DNA of 20,142 nt from SG8-41 sp029864385 (GCA_029864385.1 JAOTTL010000064.1:1-20142); one strand, 5' to 3'; numbered from the stretch's first letter, positions 1 to 7,358 are shown. The notes: generated from the letters alone by a model not told the origin. Program-made: numbers and translations.

Positions 1-347
1 CGGAGCAGGTGATCGAATGGTTCGGGCAGCTGAGCGACATGGGGCTGCAGCTCTCGCTCGACGATTTCGGCACGGGTTATTCGAGCCTGAGCTATCTCAA
101 GCGATTCCCCATCCGCAAGCTGAAAATCGACCAGGCGTTCGTGCGCGATATTGGTAACGACAAGGATGACGCCGCCATCGTGAGCGCCATCATCGCGATG
201 GCGCACAGCCTGGGACTGGAGGTCATCGCGGAGGGGGTCGAAACCGCGGAGCAGCTGGCGTTCCTGAAGTCGCTCGGATGCGACAAGGCGCAGGGCTATT
301 ATTTCAGCAAGCCGGTGCCCGCAGACGAGTTCCTTAAGCTGCTGTAA
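1..347 (+). CDS. EAL-domain cyclic-di-GMP phosphodiesterase, C-terminal part (5' end outside window)
   Basis: The reading frame is open to the left edge, so only about the last 115 residues are present; a GTG at 9 is internal and not the start. The visible part is the second half of an EAL domain: DDFGTGYSS with the metal-binding Asp pair, the KID motif (KLKIDQAF), AEGVET with a catalytic Glu, and the closing GC..AQGYYFSKP motif. EAL enzymes hydrolyse cyclic-di-GMP to pGpG and lower this second messenger. All late EAL motifs look intact, so activity is likely if the missing half is normal. Sensor or GGDEF domains, which commonly precede EAL, would lie outside the window. It converges on thiG. 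Confidence 0.95.
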   Translation, partial: EQVIEWFGQLSDMGLQLSLDDFGTGYSSLSYLKRFPIRKLKIDQAFVRDIGNDKDDAAIVSAIIAMAHSLGLEVIAEGVETAEQLAFLKSLGCDKAQGYYFSKPVPADEFLKLL

Positions 348-463
348 TCCTGAAACCCGCGGCGCGCGTGACCGGCGTCGCAAGGCTCTCGACGTCGACG
401 GTCAGAGTTGACCCCCGAAGCTGGGCGTTCAAAACATGAAGCCGTAACCGCAAGCCGCGGCAA
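348..463. other. Convergent intergenic gap between EAL gene and thiG
   Basis: About 116 bases separate the two convergent stop codons. I see no clear hairpin followed by a T-run and no coding pattern. A shared terminator is expected here but not demonstrable by eye. Confidence 0.4.
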
Positions 464-1279
464 CTACGCGGCGGGTGGCACTGGCGTGATGAGCCCGGTG
501 GTGGGGGAACTTGGCGCCGCCGAGTAGAGTTTTTTCGGCATGCGTCCAGCGCGGAACGCCTCACGGCCGGCCTCGACCGCCTTGCGCATTGCGGAGGCCA
601 TCAGCACCGGGTCCTTCGCCACGGCGACCGCCGTATTCATCAGCACGCCGTCGCAGCCAAGTTCCATCGCAATTGCGGCGTCCGAGGCGGTGCCGACACC
701 GGCATCCACCAGCACGGGCACCTTGGCCTTCTCGATGATGATCTGCAGGTTCCACGGATTGAGTATGCCCATGCCGGAGCCGATCAGGGAGGCGAGCGGC
801 ATGACCGCGACGCAGCCGATCTCTTCGAGCTGTTTCGCGATGATCGGGTCGTCGGAGGTGTAGACCATGACCTTGAAGCCCTCCTTGACCAACGTTTTCG
901 CAGCGGCCAGCGTGTCCACGATGTTGGGGTAGAGCGATTGCGGATCGCCCAGGACTTCCAGCTTCACGAGCTCGTGCCCGTCGAGGAGCTCACGCGCGAG
1001 CCGCAGCGTGCGCACGGCGTCGTCCGCCGTGTAGCACCCGGCCGTGTTGGGGAGCAGCGTGTACTTGGAGGGCGGGATGAACTCCAGCAGGCTCGGCTGC
1101 TTGGGATCCTGCCCGATGTTCGTGCGGCGGATCGCCACGGTGATGATCTGCGCGCCGCTCGCTTCGACGGCGGCCTTCGTCTCGGCGAAGTCCTTGTACT
1201 TGCCCGTGCCCAGCAGCAGGCGCGAGGAATAGGATTTGCCCGCGATCACGAGCGGGTCGAGATTTTCATGCGGTTTCAT
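464..1279 (-). CDS. thiG: Thiazole synthase ThiG
   Basis: ThiG condenses 1-deoxy-D-xylulose-5-phosphate, dehydroglycine and ThiS-thiocarboxylate sulfur into the thiazole phosphate of thiamine, in the cytoplasm. The 271-aa product fits the family length. Visible hallmarks are the RLLLGTGKY start of the barrel, VKLEVLGD with the Schiff-base lysine (about K106), MPLASLIGSGMGI, VPVLVDAGVGTASDAA, GVLMNTAVA and the C-terminal SSPTTGLI. I chose ATG at 1279; a GTG three codons upstream (1288) is possible, and neither has a strong Shine-Dalgarno. thiS lies 178 bases upstream on the same strand, the usual sulfur-carrier partner, though the gap is filled by an inverted repeat. No thiO, thiE or TPP riboswitch is visible. 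Confidence 0.96.
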   Translation of the reverse strand: MKPHENLDPLVIAGKSYSSRLLLGTGKYKDFAETKAAVEASGAQIITVAIRRTNIGQDPKQPSLLEFIPPSKYTLLPNTAGCYTADDAVRTLRLARELLDGHELVKLEVLGDPQSLYPNIVDTLAAAKTLVKEGFKVMVYTSDDPIIAKQLEEIGCVAVMPLASLIGSGMGILNPWNLQIIIEKAKVPVLVDAGVGTASDAAIAMELGCDGVLMNTAVAVAKDPVLMASAMRKAVEAGREAFRAGRMPKKLYSAAPSSPTTGLITPVPPAA

Positions 1280-1310
1280 TGTCAACACTCACTGAAAGGA
1301 ACAAAGGTGC

Positions 1311-1418
1311 AGCCGCCGATGAACGCCGATAGACGCCGATAAAAAAGACGTGCATTGATCCACGCGGGTTTTCTGTCCGCGTTCATCTGCGTTTATCTGC
1401 GGCTAATAATGTTTTCTC
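1311..1418. repeat. Inverted pair of 10-nt-period repeats between thiS and thiG
   Basis: The left arm (1311-1340) reads AGCCGCCGATGAACGCCGAT and continues with the same 10-base rhythm. The right arm (1373-1418) is the reverse complement of the commoner variant (AGCCGCAGATAAACGCAGAT on the minus strand, preceded by an A-rich ACATTATT stretch). The arms can pair over about 30 bases with mismatches around a loop of about 30 bases, so a thiS-thiG transcript would carry a long hairpin. The same repeat recurs elsewhere in this window. Confidence 0.85.
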
Positions 1419-1457
1419 GCTTTTTAAGACGCGTTCTAGTCACGAATTGTTGGGCGA

Positions 1458-1661
1458 TCACCCGCCGCCTACGGCGACCACGATCTCCAGCTGGTCGCCA
1501 TCGGCCAGCTGTTGCTCGCCGAACCGGCTGCGCGGCACGATCTCGCCGTTGCGCTCGAGTGCCACGCGCTTCCCGGCGAGCTCGAGATCATCGATCAGTT
1601 GTTGGCAGGTCAGCGGCCGAGCGAACTGGCGCAGCTCGCCGTTGAGGGTGATGGCGATCAT
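1458..1661 (-). CDS. thiS: Sulfur-carrier protein ThiS
   Basis: ThiS is a ubiquitin-fold sulfur carrier; its C-terminal glycine is adenylated by ThiF and converted to a thiocarboxylate that donates sulfur to ThiG. The 67-aa product begins MIAITLNGE, has the conserved ALERNGEIVPR strand and ends in AVGGG, the required diglycine tail. The frame stays open far upstream, but homology begins at the ATG at 1661 and 66-67 residues is the normal size, so the longer reading is rejected. No good Shine-Dalgarno precedes this ATG. It lies upstream of thiG on the same strand, consistent with a thiS-thiG operon. Confidence 0.93.
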   Translation of the reverse strand: MIAITLNGELRQFARPLTCQQLIDDLELAGKRVALERNGEIVPRSRFGEQQLADGDQLEIVVAVGGG

Positions 1662-2004
1662 CGAAAAATGAGAGGCAAAAACATTTAGACCAGCACGCCG
1701 ACAATTGATTCTTGCAGCGTCTGCACCCGTTGGCAACCGACCGCACGCGCCTGGATGGCAATCTTCACCCCCTTGCCAACGGTCCAGGAGATAATGGGCG
1801 CCGGGATCTCGCGCTAGACTGGTTTTGCTGCATCGCACCATAGCGGTGTTTCGGGGCATCATTCCCGGAACGAACACGAGGATACCCATAGAATTCAGCA
1901 ATGTGGCTCGCAAACAGGCAAAGTATTGCCATGGGCCAACCGGGATTTCGCCTCCCCGCGGCGAGGGCACCAGGAAACGAGTCCGGACATAGGGACGCCG
2001 CGCG
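1662..2004. other. Divergent intergenic region between thiS and ackA
   Basis: These 343 bases must hold promoters for thiS (minus) and ackA (plus), but I cannot place convincing -35/-10 pairs. There is no thi-box (TPP riboswitch) on the thiS side. A TGCTGCATCGCACCA element at 1826-1840 is an imperfect inverted repeat. On the minus strand, a stretch of about 40 codons ending near 1686 reads like coding sequence (GKGVKIAIQARAVGCQRV) but has no plausible start and an upstream stop; it may be a remnant or chance. Confidence 0.45.
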
Positions 2005-3189
2005 ATGACCCACGCAGTCCTGGTGCTCAATGCTGGCTCCTCGAGCATCAAGTTCTCCGCCTTCGAGCTTGACGGCGGGGAGCCAACGCCGCTCGTCAAG
2101 GGCCAGGTCGAAGGGCTGCACACCGCGCCGCGATTCATTGCCCGCAATGCGCGCGGTGAAACCGTCGCCGAAAAGCGCTGGGCCGCGCGAATCCGCCTGG
2201 GTCACGACCAGGCGCTCGAGCACCTGGCGCAGTTCCTGCGCAGCTACGGCAAGACCCATGAGCTGGTCGCGGTCGGGCATCGCGTCACGCACGGCGGGGT
2301 GAAGCACAAAGGGCCGGTGCGTATCAATGCTGCGGTGCTGGTCAAGCTCGATCAGCTGAGCCCGCTCGCGCCGCTGCATCAGCCGCACAACCTCATGCCG
2401 GTGCGGCTGCTTCAGAAACAGCGCCCCGATCTTCCGCAGGTCGCTTGCTTCGATACCGCGTTTCACACTACGGCGCCCGAAGTGGCGCAGATGTTCGCAC
2501 TGCCGCAGGAGCTGACCGAGGCGGGCGTGCGGCGCTACGGCTTCCATGGCCTGTCCTACGAATACATCGCTTCAGTGCTCCCGCAATTCGATGGCCGCGC
2601 CGCCGCTGGCAAGACCGTCGTGTTACATCTCGGAAACGGCGCGAGCATGTGCGCGATGGCAGGCAGCAGGAGCATTGCCAGCACCATGGGCTTCACGGCG
2701 GTCGAGGGTTTGCCCATGGGCACGCGTTGTGGTGCGCTCGATCCCGGCGTCGTGCTGTACCTGATCGAGCAGAAAGGGATGGAGCCCCGCGCCGTGCGCG
2801 AGCTGCTCTACAACAAGTCCGGGCTGCTCGGCGTGTCCGGGCTGTCGAGCGACATGCGCGCGCTACTGGCGAGTGACGATCCGCGCGCAAAGCTCGCGAT
2901 CGACATCTACGTCTACCGCATCGGGCGCGAGCTGGGCTCGCTCGCCGCCGCGCTCGGCGGCCTGGACGCGATCGTATTCACGGCGGGGATCGGAGAGAAC
3001 GCGGCGGTGATCCGCGAGCGGGTGTGCCGCGACGCGGCGTGGCTCGGCGTCGAGGTGGACGCGGCTGCAAACGGCAAAGGCGGGCCTCGTATCAGCACGG
3101 CGGGGTCACGGGCGTCGGCGTGGGTGATTCCGACCAACGAGGAGCTCATGATCGCGCGTCACACGCTGCGGGTGTTGGGACGGCGCTGA
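2005..3189 (+). CDS. ackA: Acetate kinase AckA
   Basis: AckA interconverts acetyl-phosphate + ADP with acetate + ATP in the cytoplasm. The 394-aa length is standard. The ASKHA-fold motifs are present: N-terminal LNAGSSSIK (Asn9), GHRVTHGG (Arg93), ACFDTAFH with the catalytic Asp150, YGFHG (His181), LHLGNGAS, the MGFTAVEGLPMGTRCG signature with Arg241, FTAGIGENAA and the C-terminal NEELMIARHT Glu. The ATG at 2005 gives the canonical N-terminus; a weak GGGAC lies about 12 bases upstream. No phosphotransacetylase or phosphoketolase gene is visible, so the acetyl-phosphate source is elsewhere. hbdH lies downstream after a 260-base gap occupied by a repeat module, suggesting a shared link to acetyl-CoA/polyhydroxybutyrate metabolism. 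Confidence 0.97.
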   Translation: MTHAVLVLNAGSSSIKFSAFELDGGEPTPLVKGQVEGLHTAPRFIARNARGETVAEKRWAARIRLGHDQALEHLAQFLRSYGKTHELVAVGHRVTHGGVKHKGPVRINAAVLVKLDQLSPLAPLHQPHNLMPVRLLQKQRPDLPQVACFDTAFHTTAPEVAQMFALPQELTEAGVRRYGFHGLSYEYIASVLPQFDGRAAAGKTVVLHLGNGASMCAMAGSRSIASTMGFTAVEGLPMGTRCGALDPGVVLYLIEQKGMEPRAVRELLYNKSGLLGVSGLSSDMRALLASDDPRAKLAIDIYVYRIGRELGSLAAALGGLDAIVFTAGIGENAAVIRERVCRDAAWLGVEVDAAANGKGGPRISTAGSRASAWVIPTNEELMIARHTLRVLGRR

Positions 3190-3205
3190 CAGAGGAAAGA
3201 CCTTG

Positions 3206-3390
3206 AGCCGCAGATAAACGCTGATGATCCAAAAGAAGTGATGAATAATAGTGATGAATAATAGTGATGGCAAATGGTGATGGAAATTGGTGATGAAGAA
3301 CGCGCGCAATGCCGTACATCACCATCAATCATCACCATCTCTCATCACCAGTACTCCTCACTATTTTCTGGTCGGCGGTCACGGGTCACG
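3206..3390 (+). repeat. Hairpin repeat module, copy A (13-nt units around a conserved core)
   Basis: The module starts 17 bases after the ackA stop with a 10-nt-period repeat (3206-3228). Four 13-base units follow: GTGATGAATAATA at 3238 and 3251, GTGATGGCAAATG at 3264, GTGATGGAAATTG at 3277. A 21-base core (3296-3316) containing CGCGCGCAATGCCG comes next, then a complementary arm with the same 13-base step (CATCACCATCAAT, CATCACCATCTCT, CATCACCAGTACT from 3317), and a GTCACGGGTCACG tail. The arms pair to form a long imperfect hairpin with the core as loop. The last 100 bases match copy B (17021-17206, opposite strand) at about 92 of 100 positions by eye. Confidence 0.9.
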
Positions 3391-3445
3391 TCATTCGGCT
3401 TGCAGTCTAATGGTCGTTGAGCGATTGTGTAGGCAGCTTCGAGTA

Positions 3446-3451
3446 AAGGAG
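3446..3451 (+). promoter_or_regulatory. Shine-Dalgarno of hbdH that decides the start
   Basis: AAGGAG lies five bases before the ATG at 3457. The in-frame GTG at 3451 overlaps this motif and so is unlikely to be the start. Confidence 0.8.
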
Positions 3452-3456
3452 TGGGG

Positions 3457-4239
3457 ATGCTGAAGGGCAAGGTGGCGGTAGTCACGGGATCAACCAGCGG
3501 GATTGGCCTCGGTATCGCTCGCGCGCTTGCCGCCGAAGGGGCGGATGTCCTGTTGAACGGCTTCGGTGACGCCGAAGAGATCGAGGCGCTCCGCAAGGAG
3601 CTTGCTGCAAAGCACGGCGTGCGCGTAGCCTACAGCGGCGCGGACATGTCGAAGCCGGCCGAGGTGGCGAAGATGATCGAGACAGCGGCCGCCGAGCTCG
3701 GCCGCGTCGACATCCTCGTAAACAACGCCGGCATCCAGCATACGGCGCCGGTGCACGATTTTCCCGCGGAGCGCTGGGACGCGATCGTCGCCATCAATCT
3801 CTCGGCGGCATTCCATGCCATTCGCGCGGCGCTGCCTCAGATGTATGTCCGCAACTGGGGGCGCATCATCAACGTTGCGTCTGCCCATGGCCTGGTCGCC
3901 TCGGTACAGAAGGCGGGATACGTCGCTGCCAAGCACGGGCTGGTCGGCCTCACCAAGGTGGTCGCGCTCGAAGCCGCAACGACGGGCGTCACCTGCAATG
4001 CCATCTGCCCCGGCTGGGTGCTGACGCCGCTCGTTCAGAAGCAGATCGACGATCTGGCGGCGCGCGAGAACCTGTCGGCCGAGGCGGCAAAGGTAAAGCT
4101 GCTGGGAGAGAAGCAGCCGTCGCGCGAGTTCGTGACGCCAGAGCAGATAGCTGGATGCGCCGTCTTTCTTTGTTCGGATGCGGCTGCCCAGATCCGGGGC
4201 GCCGCGCTCCCGGTCGACGGCGGCTGGACAGCGCAGTAG
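3457..4239 (+). CDS. hbdH: D-3-hydroxybutyrate dehydrogenase (SDR family)
   Basis: This cytoplasmic enzyme oxidises (R)-3-hydroxybutyrate to acetoacetate with NAD+, a step in using polyhydroxybutyrate. The 260-aa product shows the SDR order: TGSTSGIG nucleotide loop (10-17), NNAG (89-92), Asn114, and the catalytic Ser142-Tyr155-Lys159. These are the same numbers as in characterised bacterial hydroxybutyrate dehydrogenases. Subfamily marks are LNGFGDAEEIE, NNAGIQHTAPV.DFP, NVASAHGLVAS, NAICPGWVLTPLV.KQI, EKQPSREFVTPEQ and the end PVDGGWTA. The start is fixed by an AAGGAG at 3446-3451. The 5' neighbour is ackA; the gene may have its own promoter because a hairpin repeat separates them. Confidence 0.95.
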   Translation: MLKGKVAVVTGSTSGIGLGIARALAAEGADVLLNGFGDAEEIEALRKELAAKHGVRVAYSGADMSKPAEVAKMIETAAAELGRVDILVNNAGIQHTAPVHDFPAERWDAIVAINLSAAFHAIRAALPQMYVRNWGRIINVASAHGLVASVQKAGYVAAKHGLVGLTKVVALEAATTGVTCNAICPGWVLTPLVQKQIDDLAARENLSAEAAKVKLLGEKQPSREFVTPEQIAGCAVFLCSDAAAQIRGAALPVDGGWTAQ

Positions 4240-4552
4240 CCGAAAGATCCATGAATCGTGAGTCGTAATTTGTGAGTCGACAAAACCCTAGCGTGCTCGA
4301 AAATCATAAAACATTATTAGCCGCAGATAAACGCAGATGAACGCAGATAGAACCCGTGAATTGTGAATTGTGAATTGTGAGCGATGAGCGGACGAGCCTT
4401 TTGATGTGATCCTGGTTCGTCGTTTCCATTCATCATTGACCATTCACTATTCAGTGCTCATACGCTTCCATCGGCGGTTTCAATTTTCTTAAGGTTACGT
4501 TTACTTTCGAGAGTTCCTTGCCGTTCGCCACGCTTTTTCCAACGTCTCGGCC
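4240..4552. repeat. Repeat-filled intergenic region: 10-nt-period repeat plus opposed heptamer arrays
   Basis: These 313 bases contain no gene. After degenerate GTGAGTCG-like units (4250-4285) comes an A-rich lead and a 10-nt-period repeat (4308-4350, AGCCGCAGATAAACGCAGAT and on). Three tandem GTGAATT heptamers follow (4356-4376). About 50 bases later an opposed array of four heptamers (4427-4454: CATTCAT, CATTGAC, CATTCAC, TATTCAG) is roughly complementary to the first array, then a CATCGGCGG relic at 4469. The layout is again repeat, loop, inverted repeat. Confidence 0.8.
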
Positions 4553-5566
4553 ATGCTATTCGGGGAATCGCCCCTGGGAGCGGCCAACGACCCCGACCGC
4601 CCCATCGTTGAGGCGCTCATCGAAGCGGTTGTAGACGCCGTCGATCCGCGGTTGCGCCTGGTGTCGAACTACCGCGAGAAGCTCGCACCGAGCGTGCGCC
4701 GCACGATCACCCATATGCGCGAGCTTGGCCGGGAGGTCCCGGAGCCGGTCGAGCTGTTGCGCGCAGCATGGGGCGTGAATCCCCTGATCGGGGCTTTCTT
4801 TGCGACCCCTGACGACATTCCCGCGTTGCTTGGACGCAGTCATGAGCTGAGTGCGTTCTTCGACGCGCCCGCCAACGCCGCTGCACAGGAAGCCTACGCG
4901 CTGCTCGGCATCAAGATGGAGGAGCGAACCGTGCTCGGCACAGCGTTCGTCCAGGACGCGGTGCAACGCGACGTGGCGCAAAAAACGATAGGTTTTACCG
5001 GCCACCGCATCGTTGCTGCCGCCGCCGAGGCGCTCGCCTGCCGCCGGGAAGTGGGTACGCGCATCATGCGCCGCCTGGCGGCGCTCGCGCTCCAGCGCAT
5101 CACGGGCAAGGAGCGGCGCGCGAACGAGCTCGAGGAGCGCAAAGCGATACTCGCGGCGCGGTTGCGGCTGCTGACCCTGCGCCGTGGCGGGCTGCAGAGC
5201 GTCGCGGGAGAGGCCCTGGACGATAGCGCCGAGATCGAAAGCCTCGAGCGCGCGTTGAAGGCAACGGTGGACGACTACATCGAGACGAAGACGAACCTCG
5301 CCACGCTCGACGGGACCATCGACATCATTAACGAGATTCTCGGTGCACCCGGGGATCACCTCCGACTCGCGCGCCTGCGCCGGCGGGTCAACAGAATGGG
5401 GATACTGGTGCCGGCCGATTCGACCGAGTGCGCCGCAGACCTCGAATTCTTCGAGCTTGCGCTCGGGGAGGGGTTGCGCGCGGTCATCGCGCTGGTCCGC
5501 ATCCCGCGCTCCGAGATGCCGCCGAAGGCCGATCGCTTCAAGGATGCCGCCCGTCACTTACTCTGA
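4553..5566 (+). CDS. Unrecognised 337-aa protein with a coiled-coil segment
   Basis: I do not recognise the family. The frame is long, has strong high-GC codon bias and no competing homologous frame, so it is very probably real. ATG at 4553 is the first possible start after an in-frame TAA at 4490-4492; no Shine-Dalgarno is obvious. There is no signal peptide or membrane segment, so it is probably cytosolic. Residues about 1-150 are mixed helical, with the distinctive stretch GAFFATPDDIPALLGRSHEL (80-99). Residues about 184-262 are Arg/Glu/Leu-rich and predicted coiled coil by eye. The C-terminus (about 270-337) returns to a mixed fold with MGILVPADS and FFELALGEGLRAVIALVRIP. The gene is flanked by repeat-filled gaps and appears monocistronic. 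Confidence 0.8.
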   Translation: MLFGESPLGAANDPDRPIVEALIEAVVDAVDPRLRLVSNYREKLAPSVRRTITHMRELGREVPEPVELLRAAWGVNPLIGAFFATPDDIPALLGRSHELSAFFDAPANAAAQEAYALLGIKMEERTVLGTAFVQDAVQRDVAQKTIGFTGHRIVAAAAEALACRREVGTRIMRRLAALALQRITGKERRANELEERKAILAARLRLLTLRRGGLQSVAGEALDDSAEIESLERALKATVDDYIETKTNLATLDGTIDIINEILGAPGDHLRLARLRRRVNRMGILVPADSTECAADLEFFELALGEGLRAVIALVRIPRSEMPPKADRFKDAARHLL

Positions 5567-5588
5567 GCCCGTAGCCACTCTCATGAAC

Positions 5589-5905
<317 letters not shown>

Positions 5906-6145
5906 ATGCGAATCATGGTGGGCAATCTGCCCGACAACATCACCGAGGACGCCATCCGCGAGGCCCTGAGTGACGTTGCGCCGGTTAACGCGATAAAGCT
6001 CGTCCCCGAAGGGGGCGCGCCTTCCGCGATGATCGAGATGGAGATGACGCGCGTCGATGCCGAGGCGCTCGCGCGCCGCATCCAGGGGCGGATTTACGAG
6101 GGGCGCGAGCTCCGGGCCTGGGTGCCCCTTTTCGACTGGAAATAG
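5906..6145 (+). CDS. Small RRM-fold (RNA-recognition motif) protein
   Basis: The 79-aa product is a single RRM. Strand 1/RNP2 is IMVGNLP, followed by helix 1 (TEDAIREALSDVAPV), a strand around AIKLVPE, RNP1-position PSAMIEME, helix 2 (DAEALARRIQG) and a closing GRELRAWVP. Bacterial single-RRM proteins bind RNA and are sometimes cold-regulated. Here the aromatic residues normally used to stack bases are absent from both RNP motifs (Met and Ala/Met instead of Tyr/Phe), so RNA binding may be altered. I chose the ATG at 5906, with AGGA at 5895-5898; the frame extends further upstream, but that part overlaps repeat sequence and has no RRM homology. Confidence 0.82.
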   Translation: MRIMVGNLPDNITEDAIREALSDVAPVNAIKLVPEGGAPSAMIEMEMTRVDAEALARRIQGRIYEGRELRAWVPLFDWK

Positions 6146-6234
6146 CGCGGCGCTCGCGGCGGCTGGCCTCAGCATCCGTCTCACGAATTTCGGGCGCAGA
6201 CGATTTGCAGCCTCGTCCCGATCCTTGAAGCTGT

Positions 6235-7143
6235 CTACCGCTTGCCGAGCAGCGCTTGCTTGGCCGCGGCGAGCGATTTCATCTGCTCAGGTGTGACCTC
6301 CGGGTGCTTGAGCTTCAGGGCCTTGATCTGATCGGACACGATGAAAGCGACGATCGCGCGCGTCACGAACTTGTGGTCGGCCGGAATCACGTACCATGGC
6401 GCCCAATCGGTGCTGGTCGCGCTCAGCATCTCCTCATAGGCGTCCATGTAGTCGTCCCAGAATCCGCGCTCCTGGATGTCGGCGGCAGAGAATTTCCAGT
6501 GCTTTTCCGGGTTTTCGAGGCGTTCGAGGAAGCGCTGTTTCTGCTCGCCCTTCGAGACATTGAGGAAGAACTTGAGGATCAGCGTCCCGTTGCGCGCGAG
6601 ATGGCGCTCGAAACTGTTGATGTCGTCGTAGCGCTCCTTCCAGAACGAGTTGCCGCGCTTTCCTTTCGGCAGCTTCTGCCGCCCAAGGATCGCGGGATGC
6701 ACCCGGACCACCAGCACCTCCTCGTAGTAGGAGCGGTTGAAGATTCCGATACGGCCGCGCTCAGGCAGGCATCTCGAGTAGCGCCAGAGAAAGTTGTGGT
6801 CGAGGTCTTCGGCCGAAGGCTGCTTGAAGCTGAAGACCTGGCAGCCTTGGGGGTTGACGCCTGACATCACGTGCTTGATCGTACCGTCCTTTCCGGCAGC
6901 GTCCATCGCCTGGAACACGAGCAGCACGGAGTAGACGTCGTTGGCGTAGAGCAGTTCCTGAGCCTCCGCGAGGCCCTCGACGTTGTGCTCCAGGAACGCC
7001 TTGGCGCGCGACTTGATCTCGTCCTTGCCGAGCGCGCGCAACTCGGGCGTGCCCATCCAGTCCGGGTTGTGGCGCTTCAAACGCACCTTCCTGCCGGGCG
7101 TAATCTGAAAGAGCTTGTAGATTTTCTTGGGCTTGAGCGCCAT
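6235..7143 (-). CDS. ppk2: Polyphosphate kinase 2 (PPK2), class III-like polyphosphate:nucleotide phosphotransferase
   Basis: PPK2 enzymes transfer phosphate between polyphosphate and nucleotides; class III members phosphorylate both AMP and ADP. The 302-aa protein has Walker A AMDAAGKDG (79-87, Asp81 and Lys85), GVNPQGCQVFSFKQP, the Walker B/lid region IGIFNRSYYEEVLVVRVHP (132-150), LKFFLNVSKGEQKQRF, ENPEKHWKFS and STDWAPWYVIPADHK. The FNRSYYE..LVVRV pattern and the LQELLYA-type preamble fit class III better than class I, but class assignment needs alignment. The ATG at 7143 gives a normal N-terminus. It converges on the RRM gene with an 89-base gap. The 5' flank is low-information sequence and a decayed gene, so it is probably monocistronic. 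Confidence 0.95.
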   Translation of the reverse strand: MALKPKKIYKLFQITPGRKVRLKRHNPDWMGTPELRALGKDEIKSRAKAFLEHNVEGLAEAQELLYANDVYSVLLVFQAMDAAGKDGTIKHVMSGVNPQGCQVFSFKQPSAEDLDHNFLWRYSRCLPERGRIGIFNRSYYEEVLVVRVHPAILGRQKLPKGKRGNSFWKERYDDINSFERHLARNGTLILKFFLNVSKGEQKQRFLERLENPEKHWKFSAADIQERGFWDDYMDAYEEMLSATSTDWAPWYVIPADHKFVTRAIVAFIVSDQIKALKLKHPEVTPEQMKSLAAAKQALLGKR

Positions 7144-7358
7144 CGGCTGGACTCCATACGGTGCACCGGCGTTGCGTGGCCGCGCGACTCACTTGATCAA
7201 GACCGCGCAGCGATCGGGAGACAACGCAGCGATTCTTCCAGCTTGCCGCTCTTCGTGCAACACCGGGAATGCCTGCTGCGCGTTTTAGATGTTCAGCGCA
7301 GCGCGGAGGCCGAAGCGCCCGCTGCGCCTCGGCGCTGGCGTGGAATCTCGTGGACGCG
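7144..7358. other. Intergenic sequence upstream of ppk2
   Basis: About 215 bases of high-GC sequence with no convincing reading frame, repeat or promoter. It may include decayed coding sequence continuous with the remnant at 7359-7659. Confidence 0.3.

Noticed and set aside
1289..1457. TPP riboswitch in front of thiG
   Set aside because: No CTGAGA or ACCTGA-type thi-box is present; the gap is explained by the inverted repeat.
1458..2147. A 229-residue minus-strand frame containing thiS
   Set aside because: Only the last 67 residues are ThiS; the upstream part has no homology and overlaps the start of ackA on the other strand.
3206..3390. CRISPR array
   Set aside because: Units of 13, 10 or 7 bases without spacers, in paired inverted arms, do not fit CRISPR repeats, and no cas gene is present.
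4556..5557. A 333-residue minus-strand frame opposite the hypothetical gene
   Set aside because: It mirrors the plus-strand gene; composition (Arg/His/Gln-rich, no motifs) is typical of an antisense shadow in high-GC DNA.
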